Numbered from the stretch's first letter, positions 1 through 7,989 are shown. The stretch: DNA of 21,132 bases from Planctomycetota bacterium (GCA_026386995.1 JAPLMO010000194.1:1-21132); one strand, 5' to 3'. The notes: generated by a model from the letters alone, not told the origin. Numbers and translations are program-made.

Positions 1-35
1 TGCCCGCCGCGGTGGGCAAGACAGCCCACCCCGCG
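1..35. repeat. REP-like palindrome at window edge
   Basis: An imperfect hairpin has arms GGTGGGC (11-17) and GCCCACC (24-30) around a short AAGACA loop, with CGC (8-10) and GCG (33-35) pairing outside a small bulge. The core closely resembles the two hairpins at 5895-5922 and 5939-5966, so it is probably another copy of the same dispersed palindrome family. It lies just upstream of the histidine kinase gene. It may extend beyond the window. Confidence 0.5.
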
Positions 36-65
36 ATTTGGAGGAGGCAGTTGGTCGTGATTTAG

Positions 66-1502
66 TTGCGTCGCATGGGGGCCGCGCTTTTGCTGTTCTT
101 CGGCGTGGGGGTGGGTCTGCACCTCCTCCTGAGCCCCCTGCGCGAAATGGAGCAGCCTGCCGCCGCCAAGGCGATGACGTTGGCGCTGGGCCTGGCCCTT
201 TCCGTCATGGGCCTGATCGGCGGGTACCTGGTGGCCCGCATGCCGAAAGAGCGGGTCCAGGGCGTTGCCGAGTACCTGGAGAACATGGTGCGTCGCGGCA
301 CGGTGGGGCTGGTGCTGAGCGAAAGCCAGGCCGACGCACTCGGGCGTCTCGGCCACGCCGTCAACCACTACATGGCGTTCGTCAAGGACGAGATCGAGCA
401 GTCGGGCCTGACGGCGAAGGAGCGGCAGATCCAGATCAAGGTGCTGGAGGCGGAACGCCGGCACATCGAGTCGGTCATCCACGCCATCAGCGACGGCGTC
501 ATCGTGACGGGGGCGTTCGGCGACCTGCTGCTGGCCAACGAGGCGGCCGAGCGGATCTTCGGGTTCCGCTTCGAGACCGCGGTCCGCAAGCCCATCGAGG
601 AGGTCATCGCCGACAAGGGGTTCCTGACGCTCCTTCGGGAGATGCGGGAGACCGGCCTCTTCGTGCCGCACCGGACGCTGGAGTGGGTCCAGGGCGCCGG
701 CGAGCAGGCGCGGGTCTGGCGCGTGGTCCTGAACACGGTGGTGGAAGGCAAGAAGCGCGAACGCATCAGCGGCGCGGTGGCCGTGCTGCACGACGTGACG
801 AAGGAAAAAGAGATCGCGAAAATGAAGAGCGACTTCGTCTCGAACGTGTCGCACGAACTAAAGGCGCCCCTGGCGAGCATCAAGGCGTACACCGAGATGC
901 TCCTGGACGGGGAGATCAAGGAACCCGCGCAGATACGCGAATGCTTCCAGACGGTCGCCTCCGAGACCGACCGGATGAGCCGGCTGATCCAGAACATCCT
1001 GAACCTCAGCCGCCTGGAGTCCGGCCTTGTGCCCGTCAACAAGGTGGACCTGGCCGTGACGGAAATCCTGCGGGCCGTCAGCGACGCCATTACGCCCCAG
1101 GCGGCCAAGAAAAACCTCAGCCTGGAAACCGACCTGGCGCCGGTCTTCTTCTGCGTCAACGGCGACCGCGACATGCTCTACCAGGCTTTTCTGAACGTGC
1201 TCTCCAACGCCGTCAAGTACACCCTGGAGGGCGGCCGGATCCGCGTCTCGACGTACCTGGCGAACGGTTCCATCGTGGTCGAGGTGGCCGACACCGGCCT
1301 GGGCGTGCCGCCGGAGGAGTTGCAGAAGATCTTCGAGAAATTCTACCGGTCTCGCCATTCCGGCAAGGCCGCGCCGGGGACCGGCCTCGGGCTGGCCCTG
1401 GTGAAGCACGTGATCGAGGTCGTCCACGGCGGCAAGGTGACGGTTGAAAGCGATGTCGGCAAGGGGTCGGTGTTCCGGCTTTCGTTGCCGGCGGTGCGGT
1501 AG
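66..1502 (+). CDS. Membrane-bound PAS sensor histidine kinase
   Basis: This 478-residue protein looks like a complete two-component sensor kinase of the inner membrane. Two hydrophobic segments (about residues 4-22 and 36-57) precede a short HAMP-like linker. A PAS-like domain follows at about 123-245, ending in the typical HDVT motif. The HisKA H-box is VSHELKAPLASI, with H263 as the expected phospho-acceptor. The ATPase part shows the N-box (NVLSNAVKYT, N381), G1 box (DTGLGVP, D409), F-box (KFYRS) and G2 box (GTGLGLAL), so the enzyme should be active. The start is uncertain: TTG at 66 or ATG at 75, since earlier in-frame starts run into a stop. A GGAGGAGG run lies near 40-47, rather far from either. 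The response regulator 112 bp downstream is the likely partner. The input signal cannot be told from the sequence. Confidence 0.93.
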   Translation: MRRMGAALLLFFGVGVGLHLLLSPLREMEQPAAAKAMTLALGLALSVMGLIGGYLVARMPKERVQGVAEYLENMVRRGTVGLVLSESQADALGRLGHAVNHYMAFVKDEIEQSGLTAKERQIQIKVLEAERRHIESVIHAISDGVIVTGAFGDLLLANEAAERIFGFRFETAVRKPIEEVIADKGFLTLLREMRETGLFVPHRTLEWVQGAGEQARVWRVVLNTVVEGKKRERISGAVAVLHDVTKEKEIAKMKSDFVSNVSHELKAPLASIKAYTEMLLDGEIKEPAQIRECFQTVASETDRMSRLIQNILNLSRLESGLVPVNKVDLAVTEILRAVSDAITPQAAKKNLSLETDLAPVFFCVNGDRDMLYQAFLNVLSNAVKYTLEGGRIRVSTYLANGSIVVEVADTGLGVPPEELQKIFEKFYRSRHSGKAAPGTGLGLALVKHVIEVVHGGKVTVESDVGKGSVFRLSLPAVR

Positions 1503-1614
1503 GCCGGCGGCAAAGACGGGCACGCGGGTGCATGGGGTGGTGCGGCCGGGCCGCTGACCGGTCGTACGGACGGCACGGTACGGCGCCGGGGCGTTAGTCA
1601 GGAACGAGAGAACG

Positions 1615-1992
1615 ATGGCAAGGAAGATCCTGGTTGTGGACGACGAGGCGCCCATCGCCAACGCGGTGGCCATGAAACTGCGCAACGCCGGCATGGAGGT
1701 CATCGTGGCCCTCGACGGCCAGGAGGCCTACGAGAAGGTGATGGCCGAGCGGCCGGAGTTCATCGTCACGGATCTTCAGATGCCAGGCATGAGCGGGCTG
1801 GAACTCTGCGCCCGCCTGGCGGCGGAACTGCCGCCGGGGATTCCGACTATTCTCGTGACGGCCAAAGGCTTTGAACTGGAGGCTGAAACGCTCGAAGGGC
1901 TTCCGATCAGACGCGTCATGACCAAGCCGTTCAGCCCGCGCGAACTCCTGGCTTCGGTCCAGGACGCACTCGGCGAGGCGGTTGCCTTGTAG
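1615..1992 (+). CDS. Single-domain response regulator (CheY-like)
   Basis: This 125-residue protein is a stand-alone receiver domain with no output domain. Phosphorylation-site residues are in place: acidic pair D9-D10, phospho-acceptor D53 (VTDLQMPG), T82 (ILVTAKG) and K104 (MTKPFSP). GGAACGAGAG sits a few bases before the ATG and can act as a ribosome binding site. It follows the histidine kinase and probably takes phosphate from it. Lacking a DNA-binding or enzymatic domain, it must act by protein contact, perhaps on the HD-GYP or STAS proteins encoded next, or as a phosphate shuttle. The partner assignment is inference from gene order. Confidence 0.93.
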   Translation: MARKILVVDDEAPIANAVAMKLRNAGMEVIVALDGQEAYEKVMAERPEFIVTDLQMPGMSGLELCARLAAELPPGIPTILVTAKGFELEAETLEGLPIRRVMTKPFSPRELLASVQDALGEAVAL

Positions 1993-2134
1993 ACAAGGGG
2001 AATGACAGCATGGCGGTAAAGTCCGCCAGGCAGTAGCGCAGGGTGGGGGGTTCTCAGGCGCGCCGCAGAGGGTGTGGGGCTTCACGGGTGTGTGACTGCG
2101 GCGCTTCTGTGAGTGTAATCGTAGGGGCACAATA

Positions 2135-3700
2135 ATGGCCGTTACTCAAACGACGCTTCCGGCGCCGGCGCTGGCCGTGCCGGCGGGTTTGGCCACGGAC
2201 ATTGAGCGCGAGACCGGCGTTTCGGTAGCCTTCTTCGGACCGGCCGGCCGGGCGGTGCGCGAAGCCGGGGCAGAAGGCGCGCCGGCGGACGTTCCTGTTT
2301 CGAGTGATACAGCGGCGCGGCTGGCCCGCGAGGCGATTGCGCGCGCCGCGGACCAGTTCGAGATCAACCACACGTGCCTGCGCGGGGCGTGGCGGATCGG
2401 CCCTCGCACCAAGGCGAGCCTCATCGTCGTCTGCGAACTGGCCCTGTCGTGCCCGGAGGGCCTGGACATGGGCCGCCGGCTGATGTGGGCCGCAGCCGAG
2501 ATCGCCCGGGCCCGCGTCCACGAGGCCGCCGTCCGCGCCGAGAACGAAGCCGCCTCCGAGTCCCTGCTTCAGAGTTTCGAGGAGGTCAGCCTCCTTCATC
2601 ACCTCGGCGAAGTCCTGCGCATCGACCGGCCCGAAGAGGAACTCCTGGGGCGCATCTGCTCCGAACTGTGCGAAACGATCAAGGCTGAGGCGACCGTGGC
2701 CTTCCTTCCGAACCCGGACGGGGCGCCGCCGCGCGTTATCCTGTCCGGCCGGTTGCCGTTTGCCGTGGACGACCTGGCGCCAATCGTCGAGCACCTGCTG
2801 GAGGGCCCGGGTCCCGAGGCCTCGCTCTTTATCAACAACCATTGCCAGGACGACGCCACCCTGGCGTCCCTGGCCCGCACGCTGAAGCAGGTGGTCGTTG
2901 TGCCTCTGCCGCTCGGTGACGGCCTGCGGGGCGCCTTGCTGGCGATCAACCGGGCGGGCGAAGAGTTCGGCAGCCCGGACGCCAAACTCGTGCGGTCCAC
3001 CTCCAGCGCCAGCGCGATCTTTATCGAGAACCGACGGCTCTTCCGCGAACTCCAGGAACTGATGCTGGACCTCGTTAAGGCCCTCGTATCCAGCGTCGAT
3101 GCCAAGGACCCGTACACGTGCGGTCACAGCGAGCGCGTGGCCCTGCTGGCGAAGCGGCTGGCCTCGGAAATGCACCTTGGGGCCGATGAGATCGAGCGCG
3201 TTTACCTGGGTGGGCTCCTCCACGATATCGGCAAGATCGGAACGCCCGAACGCATCCTGCGCAAGGCAGGGCGCCTGGAGCCCGATGAATTCCGCATCAT
3301 CAAGCAGCACCCCGAGGTGGGCTACAACATCCTCTCGGGCGTTCACAAACTGGGGCTCATTCGCGAGGTTGTCCTCAGCCACCACGAGCGGATCGACGGC
3401 AAGGGGTATCCCTGGGGCCTGAAGGGGGATCAGATCCCGTTGCTGGCGCGTATCGCCGGCATGGCCGATGCATTCGATGCAATGACAAGCGACCGGCCGT
3501 ACCGGGCCCGAATGCCGCTGGAACAGGTCCAGAGCGAGATCCAGCGCGGTATCGGGGCCCAGTTCGACGAGCGGGCCGCCAAGGCCCTCTTGGGGCTCGA
3601 CCTGGACTCGCTTCTTCTGGAACTGAGCGCGAACGTCAGCCGCAGGACGGAATCGGAGGCGCAGAAATGCCAACCGTTGCAGACGCCTACGGGAGCATGA
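2135..3700 (+). CDS. GAF / HD-GYP cyclic-di-GMP phosphodiesterase
   Basis: This 521-residue cytoplasmic protein has an N-terminal ligand-sensor-like region (about 20-125), a helical linker, a GAF-like domain (about 150-300) and an HD-GYP domain (about 308-490). HD-GYP proteins hydrolyse c-di-GMP, usually to GMP. The metal-binding signature is intact: H331 (CGHSERV), H363-D364 (LLHDIGKIG), H391 (KQHPEVG), H416-H417 (SHHERIDGKGYP, the HHE and GYP motifs) and D445 (MADAFDAM). It should therefore be active. A GTAGGGG element precedes the ATG. The 3' end overlaps the STAS gene by 34 bp, so the two are probably translated together. With kinase and regulator upstream and a c-di-GMP-binding-type protein downstream, it likely sets local c-di-GMP levels. 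The signal sensed by the GAF domain is unknown. Confidence 0.93.
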   Translation: MAVTQTTLPAPALAVPAGLATDIERETGVSVAFFGPAGRAVREAGAEGAPADVPVSSDTAARLAREAIARAADQFEINHTCLRGAWRIGPRTKASLIVVCELALSCPEGLDMGRRLMWAAAEIARARVHEAAVRAENEAASESLLQSFEEVSLLHHLGEVLRIDRPEEELLGRICSELCETIKAEATVAFLPNPDGAPPRVILSGRLPFAVDDLAPIVEHLLEGPGPEASLFINNHCQDDATLASLARTLKQVVVVPLPLGDGLRGALLAINRAGEEFGSPDAKLVRSTSSASAIFIENRRLFRELQELMLDLVKALVSSVDAKDPYTCGHSERVALLAKRLASEMHLGADEIERVYLGGLLHDIGKIGTPERILRKAGRLEPDEFRIIKQHPEVGYNILSGVHKLGLIREVVLSHHERIDGKGYPWGLKGDQIPLLARIAGMADAFDAMTSDRPYRARMPLEQVQSEIQRGIGAQFDERAAKALLGLDLDSLLLELSANVSRRTESEAQKCQPLQTPTGA

Positions 3701-4002
3701 CGGTCCTGTCTGTGGAGCCGGCACTGACGAAGGCCGAGGCGGAGGATTTCCGCCACGTGGCCGAGGGCCAGGTCCGCGCCGGCGGCCGCTGGTTCGTTCT
3801 CGACATGGCCCGCGTCGGCGCTTTCGACAGCCAGGGCCTCGAGGACCTCCTCTGGTTCCACGAGCAGGTGGATGCGGTCGGCGGCGCGGTCAAGGTGGCC
3901 AGCCTGAAAGGCCACGGCCGCAAGATTTTCGAGATGGTCCGGTTCGACAAGAAATTCGAGGTCTTCGATAACGTTCACGAGGCGGTCAAGAGTTTTCAGT
4001 AG
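3667..4002 (+). CDS. STAS-domain protein (anti-sigma antagonist type)
   Basis: This 111-residue protein is almost entirely one STAS domain. The strand-helix signature FVLDMARVGAFDSQGLEDLL is followed by a GGAVKVAS strand and a C-terminal helix ending near VHEAVKSF. In SpoIIAA/RsbV-type antagonists the Ser after Asp in a DSxG motif is phosphorylated by a partner kinase. Here D54-S55-Q56-G57 keeps that Ser, so a phospho-switch is possible. A GGAGG at 3655-3659, 7 bp before the ATG, supports the start inside the end of the phosphodiesterase gene. No HPK-type anti-sigma kinase or sigma factor is encoded nearby, so the partner is unknown. The next gene begins 9 bp after its stop, consistent with one operon. 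Confidence 0.85.
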   Translation: MPTVADAYGSMTVLSVEPALTKAEAEDFRHVAEGQVRAGGRWFVLDMARVGAFDSQGLEDLLWFHEQVDAVGGAVKVASLKGHGRKIFEMVRFDKKFEVFDNVHEAVKSFQ

Positions 4003-4011
4003 GACTGACGC

Positions 4012-5769
4012 ATGGCCACGATCAACAAAAACCGCGTGCGGCTCGGCGACTTGATGATTCAGCGGGGCGCCTTGACGCAGGAGCAACTGGCGCGGGCGCT
4101 CGAGACCCAGCAGCAGAGCCAGCAGCAACGCCTGATCGGCGAGATCCTCGTCGATCTCGGCTACGCCACCAAGGAGCAGGTGTTGTCGGCCGTGACGGAG
4201 TCGAGCGGCCTGCCGTATGCTCGACTTGTGCCGCAACTGGTGGACCAGTCGGTCCGCAGCGCCTTGCCGGAGTCGTTCCTCCAGAAGCACGGGGTGCTGC
4301 CGCTCTTCCGTATCCGGGACATGCTTACGGTGGCGACCTCGGAGCCGTCGAACCTGTTCCTGTTGGACGAGATCGCGCACGTGGCCGGCCTGAGCGTGCA
4401 GTTGGTGGCCGCCACGCCGGAAAACATTTACCAGATGATCGAGTACGCGGCGGCGGAAGGCAAGGATCAGCCGCCCGCCGAGGAGACTAGCCCCGAGCAT
4501 TTCTTCGCCACCGACATGGCGCTGCCGGACGACTACGACACGGCCTACGGCACGTGGCCGCCCGACAAGGTCATGAGTTTGCTGGTGCGCGAGGCGGTGC
4601 GGTCGCGGGCCAGCGCCATCCACCTGGAGCCCGATGAGAAGATGCTGCGCGTGCGGTTTTGCATCGACGGCGCCCTGCGTGTCGTGATGCGGCCGCCGGC
4701 CAGACTGGCAGCAGGGCTGACGGGCGCCTTGGAAGAAATGATGGGGTGCGCGGCCCACGGAACCTCGGGCGGCGAGTCGCGCCTCAGCGCGCGGCTGCTG
4801 GTGCAGGGCAAGGCCGTCCAAGTGCACCTGACCGCGTTGGGGACCGCCTTCGGACCGCGCGTCACCGTGTGCCTCGTACGCGACGACGAGGCCCAGCGGC
4901 CGCTGGAGAAACTCGGCTGCGACTTCGAACTCCTGGCCCGGTACCACGAGATGATCGCGCCGCTGCGAGGGTTGGTCGTCGTGGCCGGGCCGCGCGCCAG
5001 CGGCACAACGACCACCCTCTACAGCAGCCTGAACGCCCTGGACCCGATCCGGCTGAACCTCTGTACGTTTGAGAGCAGCATCAACTTCAACATTCCGGGC
5101 GTCAGCCAGTTTTCCCCCTCGACCTGTGGGGCGCCGGACGTCGAAGCGGCGCTCGGGCGGCTCCTCTTGCAGCGGCCGGACGTCCTGGTGCTGGACTGCG
5201 AGTTTAGCGACGCCGCTCTCGTGATGGCGGCCGAGGCGGCCCGCGACGGCGGCCTGGTGCTGGTTCGCCTGCGGGCCGGCGACGCGGCAGATGCGATTGC
5301 GCGGCTGGCGGCCCGTGTGCCGGCGGACGTCCTGGCCGTCGCCCTGCGCGGGGTCCTGGCGCAGCGCCTCGTCCGGACGATCTGCCCCCATTGCCGCATA
5401 ACGTACGAGCCGCCCCCCAATGTCAAGCGGCAGGTGGCTGAGAAATACGGCCCGGTGGAGGCGTACGTCAAGGGCCGCGGATGCTCGTACTGTACCCGGA
5501 CCGGCCTGGTGGGTCAGATCGGCCTGTTTGAACTGGCGCCGATGGACGCCGGCCTCGCCCCGCACCTGGAGCAGCCGATGGGCCACGCCGAGTGGCGGGC
5601 GGCGATCCGGGCGGCCGGATACCCGTCGCTGTGGGTGGATGGGATCAACAAGGTTCGGGCCGGCATCACCTCGCTCGATGAGGTGGCGGCCGTGCTGTCC
5701 GGATGCCCCGACGGGCCGGCGCAACCGGCCGCGGGGCGTGTGCGGTCTGCCGCAGCCAATCCGAACTGA
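4012..5769 (+). CDS. PilB/GspE-like protein, degenerate ATPase site
   Basis: This 585-residue protein has the layout of type II secretion / type IV pilus ATPases. The N-terminal MshEN-type domain has RLGDLMIQRG...QEQLARALETQ at 10-33, fitting the c-di-GMP-binding pattern RLGxxLxxxG...LxxxLxxQ, and a second, slightly altered copy at 40-66. The core follows from about 185, with ASAIHLEP and RVRFCIDG. A C-terminal four-cysteine zinc site is intact (C458/C461 and C491/C494). Catalytic motifs are damaged: Walker A is GPRASGTTTT with T332 where Lys is required, the Asp box reads ESS (354-356) instead of EDP, the Walker B GEIRD is CEFSD (396-400), and the His-box His is absent. It is therefore probably a non-hydrolysing paralogue that could read c-di-GMP controlled by the upstream HD-GYP protein. 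No pilin or secretin genes are nearby. Confidence 0.85.
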   Translation: MATINKNRVRLGDLMIQRGALTQEQLARALETQQQSQQQRLIGEILVDLGYATKEQVLSAVTESSGLPYARLVPQLVDQSVRSALPESFLQKHGVLPLFRIRDMLTVATSEPSNLFLLDEIAHVAGLSVQLVAATPENIYQMIEYAAAEGKDQPPAEETSPEHFFATDMALPDDYDTAYGTWPPDKVMSLLVREAVRSRASAIHLEPDEKMLRVRFCIDGALRVVMRPPARLAAGLTGALEEMMGCAAHGTSGGESRLSARLLVQGKAVQVHLTALGTAFGPRVTVCLVRDDEAQRPLEKLGCDFELLARYHEMIAPLRGLVVVAGPRASGTTTTLYSSLNALDPIRLNLCTFESSINFNIPGVSQFSPSTCGAPDVEAALGRLLLQRPDVLVLDCEFSDAALVMAAEAARDGGLVLVRLRAGDAADAIARLAARVPADVLAVALRGVLAQRLVRTICPHCRITYEPPPNVKRQVAEKYGPVEAYVKGRGCSYCTRTGLVGQIGLFELAPMDAGLAPHLEQPMGHAEWRAAIRAAGYPSLWVDGINKVRAGITSLDEVAAVLSGCPDGPAQPAAGRVRSAAANPN

Positions 5770-5808
5770 TCCTCCGCACGCCCGCTCCGGGTGCAGGAAA
5801 AAGAAAGA

Positions 5809-5828
5809 GGAGCCGGCGGACCGGCTCC
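5809..5828. terminator. Hairpin terminator after the signalling cluster
   Basis: A perfect 8-bp stem, GGAGCCGG / CCGGCTCC, encloses a CGGA loop 40 bp after the GspE-like gene. A purine-rich run precedes it and only a weak CTGGGTTTCT tract follows, so termination on the plus strand is plausible but not textbook. It lies between convergent genes. Confidence 0.55.
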
Positions 5829-5855
5829 CTGGGTTTCTGAGTGAACGAAGCGGAC

Positions 5856-6002
5856 GGGGCTATAGCAGTTCACGCTTGACTGTAGTGAGTGTGTGCGCGG
5901 TGGGCAGTCTTGCCCACCGCGCCGCCTCTCGACATTCCGCGCGGCGGGCAGGACTGCCCGCCGCGCGAGGGGCTACAAGCAAGCGTGAACTGCTCTATCC
6001 CC
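5856..6002. repeat. Nested palindromic MITE-like element
   Basis: Arms at 5856-5878 and 5980-6002 are inverted copies matching at 21 of 23 positions (shared core GCAGTTCACGCTTG). Between them stand two near-twin hairpins. One is at 5895-5922, a 12-bp stem GCGCGGTGGGCA with loop GTCT. The other is at 5939-5966, a 12-bp stem GCGCGGCGGGCA with loop GGAC. The whole 147-bp unit contains no reading frame of interest. It sits between the 3' ends of convergent genes, a typical place for REP/BIME or MITE insertions, and resembles the palindrome at 1-35. I see no clear target-site duplication. Confidence 0.75.
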
Positions 6003-6046
6003 CCTTGTTGTACCTCTTCGGCTCGTTCTTGCCGGCGTCGGCGCCG

Positions 6047-7297
6047 CTACGTGCTGCGGGTGCCGAGTTTGCTCTTGAGCGCCTGGATTTTCGCGTGCAG
6101 TTTTCCGCCCTTCTTGATGTCCTTCTTGTCGTCATCGGACATGGCTTCATAACACGTTTTTAGAACAACCATTGCGCTCCTGATGTCGCTCGCCTTTTCG
6201 CACAGGTCGGCGAGTTTTTGGCCCATTCCCAAGTCCTTGCCGCGCTCTTTCTCCGGGATGGCGTCCCAGACAGCCTTGTAGGCGAGCAAGGCGCTGCGAA
6301 TGTCGCCTGCCTTCTCGCAGAAGTCGGCGAATTCTCTGCCGAAGCCGGCGTCCTTGCCGCGTTCTTTCTCGGGGATGGCCTCCCAGAGGCCCTTGTACAA
6401 GGCGAGGGCGAACCGGACGTCCCCGGCATCCCTGCATGCCTTGGCGACCTCTTCGACGAGTTTCCGGTCCTTGAGGCGCTCTTTCTCTGGAACCGCGTCG
6501 AGCATGCTCTTGTAAAGGGCTACGGAGTTCTTCATGTCGCCCGCGCCCTTGTAGAGGGCGGCGAGTTCCATTTTCATCTCGCGACTGCGATTGGCCTCGG
6601 GGGTCATCTGGTAGATGATCAGTTGGGCCTTGAGGGCGTTCTTATAATCGGCGCACCGCGTGAAGCAGATGACGACCTTCTCCAGGGTCGAGCGGTACTT
6701 GTCGGAGGCACGCTTGGAGAGGTTGTCGATCCTCATCTGAAGGCTTGGCGTGACCCTGTCGCGGTCGCGCTCGAGTGGCTTCATCATGCCGATGATCCGC
6801 TCGTACTTCTCGGAGAGCCCCAGCCATTGCGCTGCGACCCCCTGCATGGCCGCCCGGTACTCCAGGTGATCTTTCTTCTTACTGCCGCTGGCAAGTTGCT
6901 TGCGGATCTCTTCTATATCCGCGCCCTTGGCAGCCCCCTGGGCCGTCACCTGGGCGAGGCTGGCCTGGCCCTCCTCCTGCTGAAGGCCCCTCAGCCGGTC
7001 TTCGATGCTGAGGAGCTGTTTTTCGATCCTGGCAAGTGTCGCCTCGTCGGCCTTGGGTGTGTCGGCCTTCGGTGCTTCTGCCTCGGGCGTATCGGTCTTC
7101 GGTGTTTCTGCCTTGGGCGTATCGGCCTTGGGTGCTTCTGCCTTGGGCGTATCGGCCTTGGGTGTGTCGGCCTTCGGCGCGTCGGCGCCGGTCTGGGCCG
7201 GCGGTTTCTCCTCGCTGCTGCCCGATGCGGGCCACAAAGTCACCCATCCCGCAACGGCCAGCACCCCGAGCGCCAATCGTATCTGCCACGCGCCCAT
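6047..7297 (-). CDS. Exported protein with pentapeptide linker and TPR-like repeats
   Basis: This 416-residue protein begins with a short charged stretch and a hydrophobic segment (about 7-25), a signal peptide or membrane anchor. Residues 41-84 are a low-complexity linker of PKADT/PKAET/PKAEA pentapeptides. A coiled-coil-like segment (about 85-135) follows. The C-terminal half has helical TPR-like units of about 45 residues, with VPEKER or IPEKERGKD spacers recurring near 270-375. Such proteins usually act as periplasmic scaffolds, and no enzymatic motif is visible. A GGAAGAGG element 6 bp before the ATG supports the start. The gene lies 79 bp downstream of rplU on the same strand without an evident promoter, so co-transcription is possible. 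The specific function is unknown. Confidence 0.8.
   Translation of the reverse strand: MGAWQIRLALGVLAVAGWVTLWPASGSSEEKPPAQTGADAPKADTPKADTPKAEAPKADTPKAETPKTDTPEAEAPKADTPKADEATLARIEKQLLSIEDRLRGLQQEEGQASLAQVTAQGAAKGADIEEIRKQLASGSKKKDHLEYRAAMQGVAAQWLGLSEKYERIIGMMKPLERDRDRVTPSLQMRIDNLSKRASDKYRSTLEKVVICFTRCADYKNALKAQLIIYQMTPEANRSREMKMELAALYKGAGDMKNSVALYKSMLDAVPEKERLKDRKLVEEVAKACRDAGDVRFALALYKGLWEAIPEKERGKDAGFGREFADFCEKAGDIRSALLAYKAVWDAIPEKERGKDLGMGQKLADLCEKASDIRSAMVVLKTCYEAMSDDDKKDIKKGGKLHAKIQALKSKLGTRST
7043..7177 (-). repeat. 15-bp coding minisatellite (nine pentapeptide units)
   Basis: Nine consecutive 15-bp units encode PKADT-like pentapeptides in the exported repeat protein. Units differ by a few substitutions but keep frame. 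The longest near-identical block alternates units for PKAEA, PKADT and PKAET. Length change by slippage would add or remove five residues without a frameshift. Confidence 0.8.
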
Positions 7298-7376
7298 GAC
7301 TTACCTCTTCCGCGCGTCCCCTTGTCTGCTTATGCGGAACGGTCTTCTTATGGTACGAAGATTGCTGCGCGGGCCA

Positions 7377-7688
7377 CTAGGCTTCGATGGCTGTCACGCG
7401 AACCCTGAGGTACCCTTGCCGATGCCCCGTGCGGCGGCGAGAACTCTTGCGGCGGCGGAGTTTTACGATCTCCACCTTCGGGCCCTTCGACTCGCCCACG
7501 ACCTCGGCCGTCACCTTGGCGCCCTGGACCAGGGGCTTGCCGATCCGAACACCCTTCTCGTCGGCCACCAGGAGCACCCGGTCGAACGTTACGGTCTCGC
7601 CAGGCGCGGCCTTACGAAGGTCGATGTCCAGGGTCTGGCCCTGCTCGACACGCAATTGCGTGCCGCTGTCTTCGATAATAGCGTACAT
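7377..7688 (-). CDS. rplU: 50S ribosomal protein L21
   Basis: This 103-residue protein matches the usual length of bacterial L21, which binds 23S rRNA in the large subunit. It starts MYAIIEDSGTQLRVEQGQ, has the family core VTFDRVLLVADEKGVRIGKP, and ends in the basic segment RRKSSRRRTGHRQGYLRV. I chose the ATG at 7688 because GGAG lies 6 bp upstream and L21 normally begins MYAI. A longer frame adds eight unlikely residues. A sigma70-type promoter lies at 7731-7759. The usual partner rpmA (L27) does not follow; the next gene on the strand is the exported repeat protein. This is therefore probably a detached rplU, with L27 elsewhere. Confidence 0.95.
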   Translation of the reverse strand: MYAIIEDSGTQLRVEQGQTLDIDLRKAAPGETVTFDRVLLVADEKGVRIGKPLVQGAKVTAEVVGESKGPKVEIVKLRRRKSSRRRTGHRQGYLRVRVTAIEA

Positions 7689-7730
7689 GCTTGTCTCCAC
7701 TCGCTTGCGCACAGTCTCCAGAGAGCGGGA

Positions 7731-7759
7731 ACTTTACCGCTTTCGTGGGCAAGAATCAA
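7731..7759 (-). promoter_or_regulatory. Sigma70-type promoter of rplU
   Basis: On the minus strand TTGATT (7754-7759) and TAAAGT (7731-7736) are separated by exactly 17 bp. Transcription would start about 35 bp before the rplU ATG. Confidence 0.7.
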
Positions 7760-7831
7760 GGGCGATTTCCACCCAAGACGAATCTCGCCATGCGGCCGGT
7801 TTCCGAAATGCCTCGGGTGCTTTGAGACCGC

Positions 7832-7855
7832 AGGGGCGAGGCGTGTTTCGCCCCT
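7832..7855. repeat. Inverted repeat between divergent genes
   Basis: Arms AGGGGCGA (7832-7839) and TCGCCCCT (7848-7855) form an 8-bp stem with an 8-base loop between rplU and the CxxC protein gene. It could be a different dispersed palindrome or a regulatory site. No run of T follows on either strand. Confidence 0.45.
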
Positions 7856-7906
7856 ATGGCGGCGAACGCCCGTGATCAAGGGGTTGCTCCGAAATGCCCA
7901 ATTATG

Positions 7907-7934
7907 TTGACTGTCATGGCCTTGGGGTTAGTAT
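7907..7934 (+). promoter_or_regulatory. Promoter of the exported CxxC protein gene
   Basis: TTGACT (7907-7912) is followed by TAGTAT (7929-7934) at 16 bp. An overlapping alternative, TATAGG at 7932-7937, has 19-bp spacing. Either gives a leader of roughly 50 bases before the ATG at 7990. Confidence 0.55.
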
Positions 7935-7989
7935 AGGTTCAGTTGCACATCGCGATCCCCAAGGCGACTGCCGAGAGAGAGGGAACAAC

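Noticed and set aside
4326..4330. The pseudo-ATPase changes as a simple sequencing error
   Set aside because: Four separate motifs are altered without any frameshift, which a single error cannot explain.
3430..5724. A long minus-strand open frame opposite the STAS and GspE-like genes
   Set aside because: Its translation is rich in Arg, His and Gln without domain signatures, whereas the plus-strand frames show clear conserved motifs. It is a high-GC shadow.
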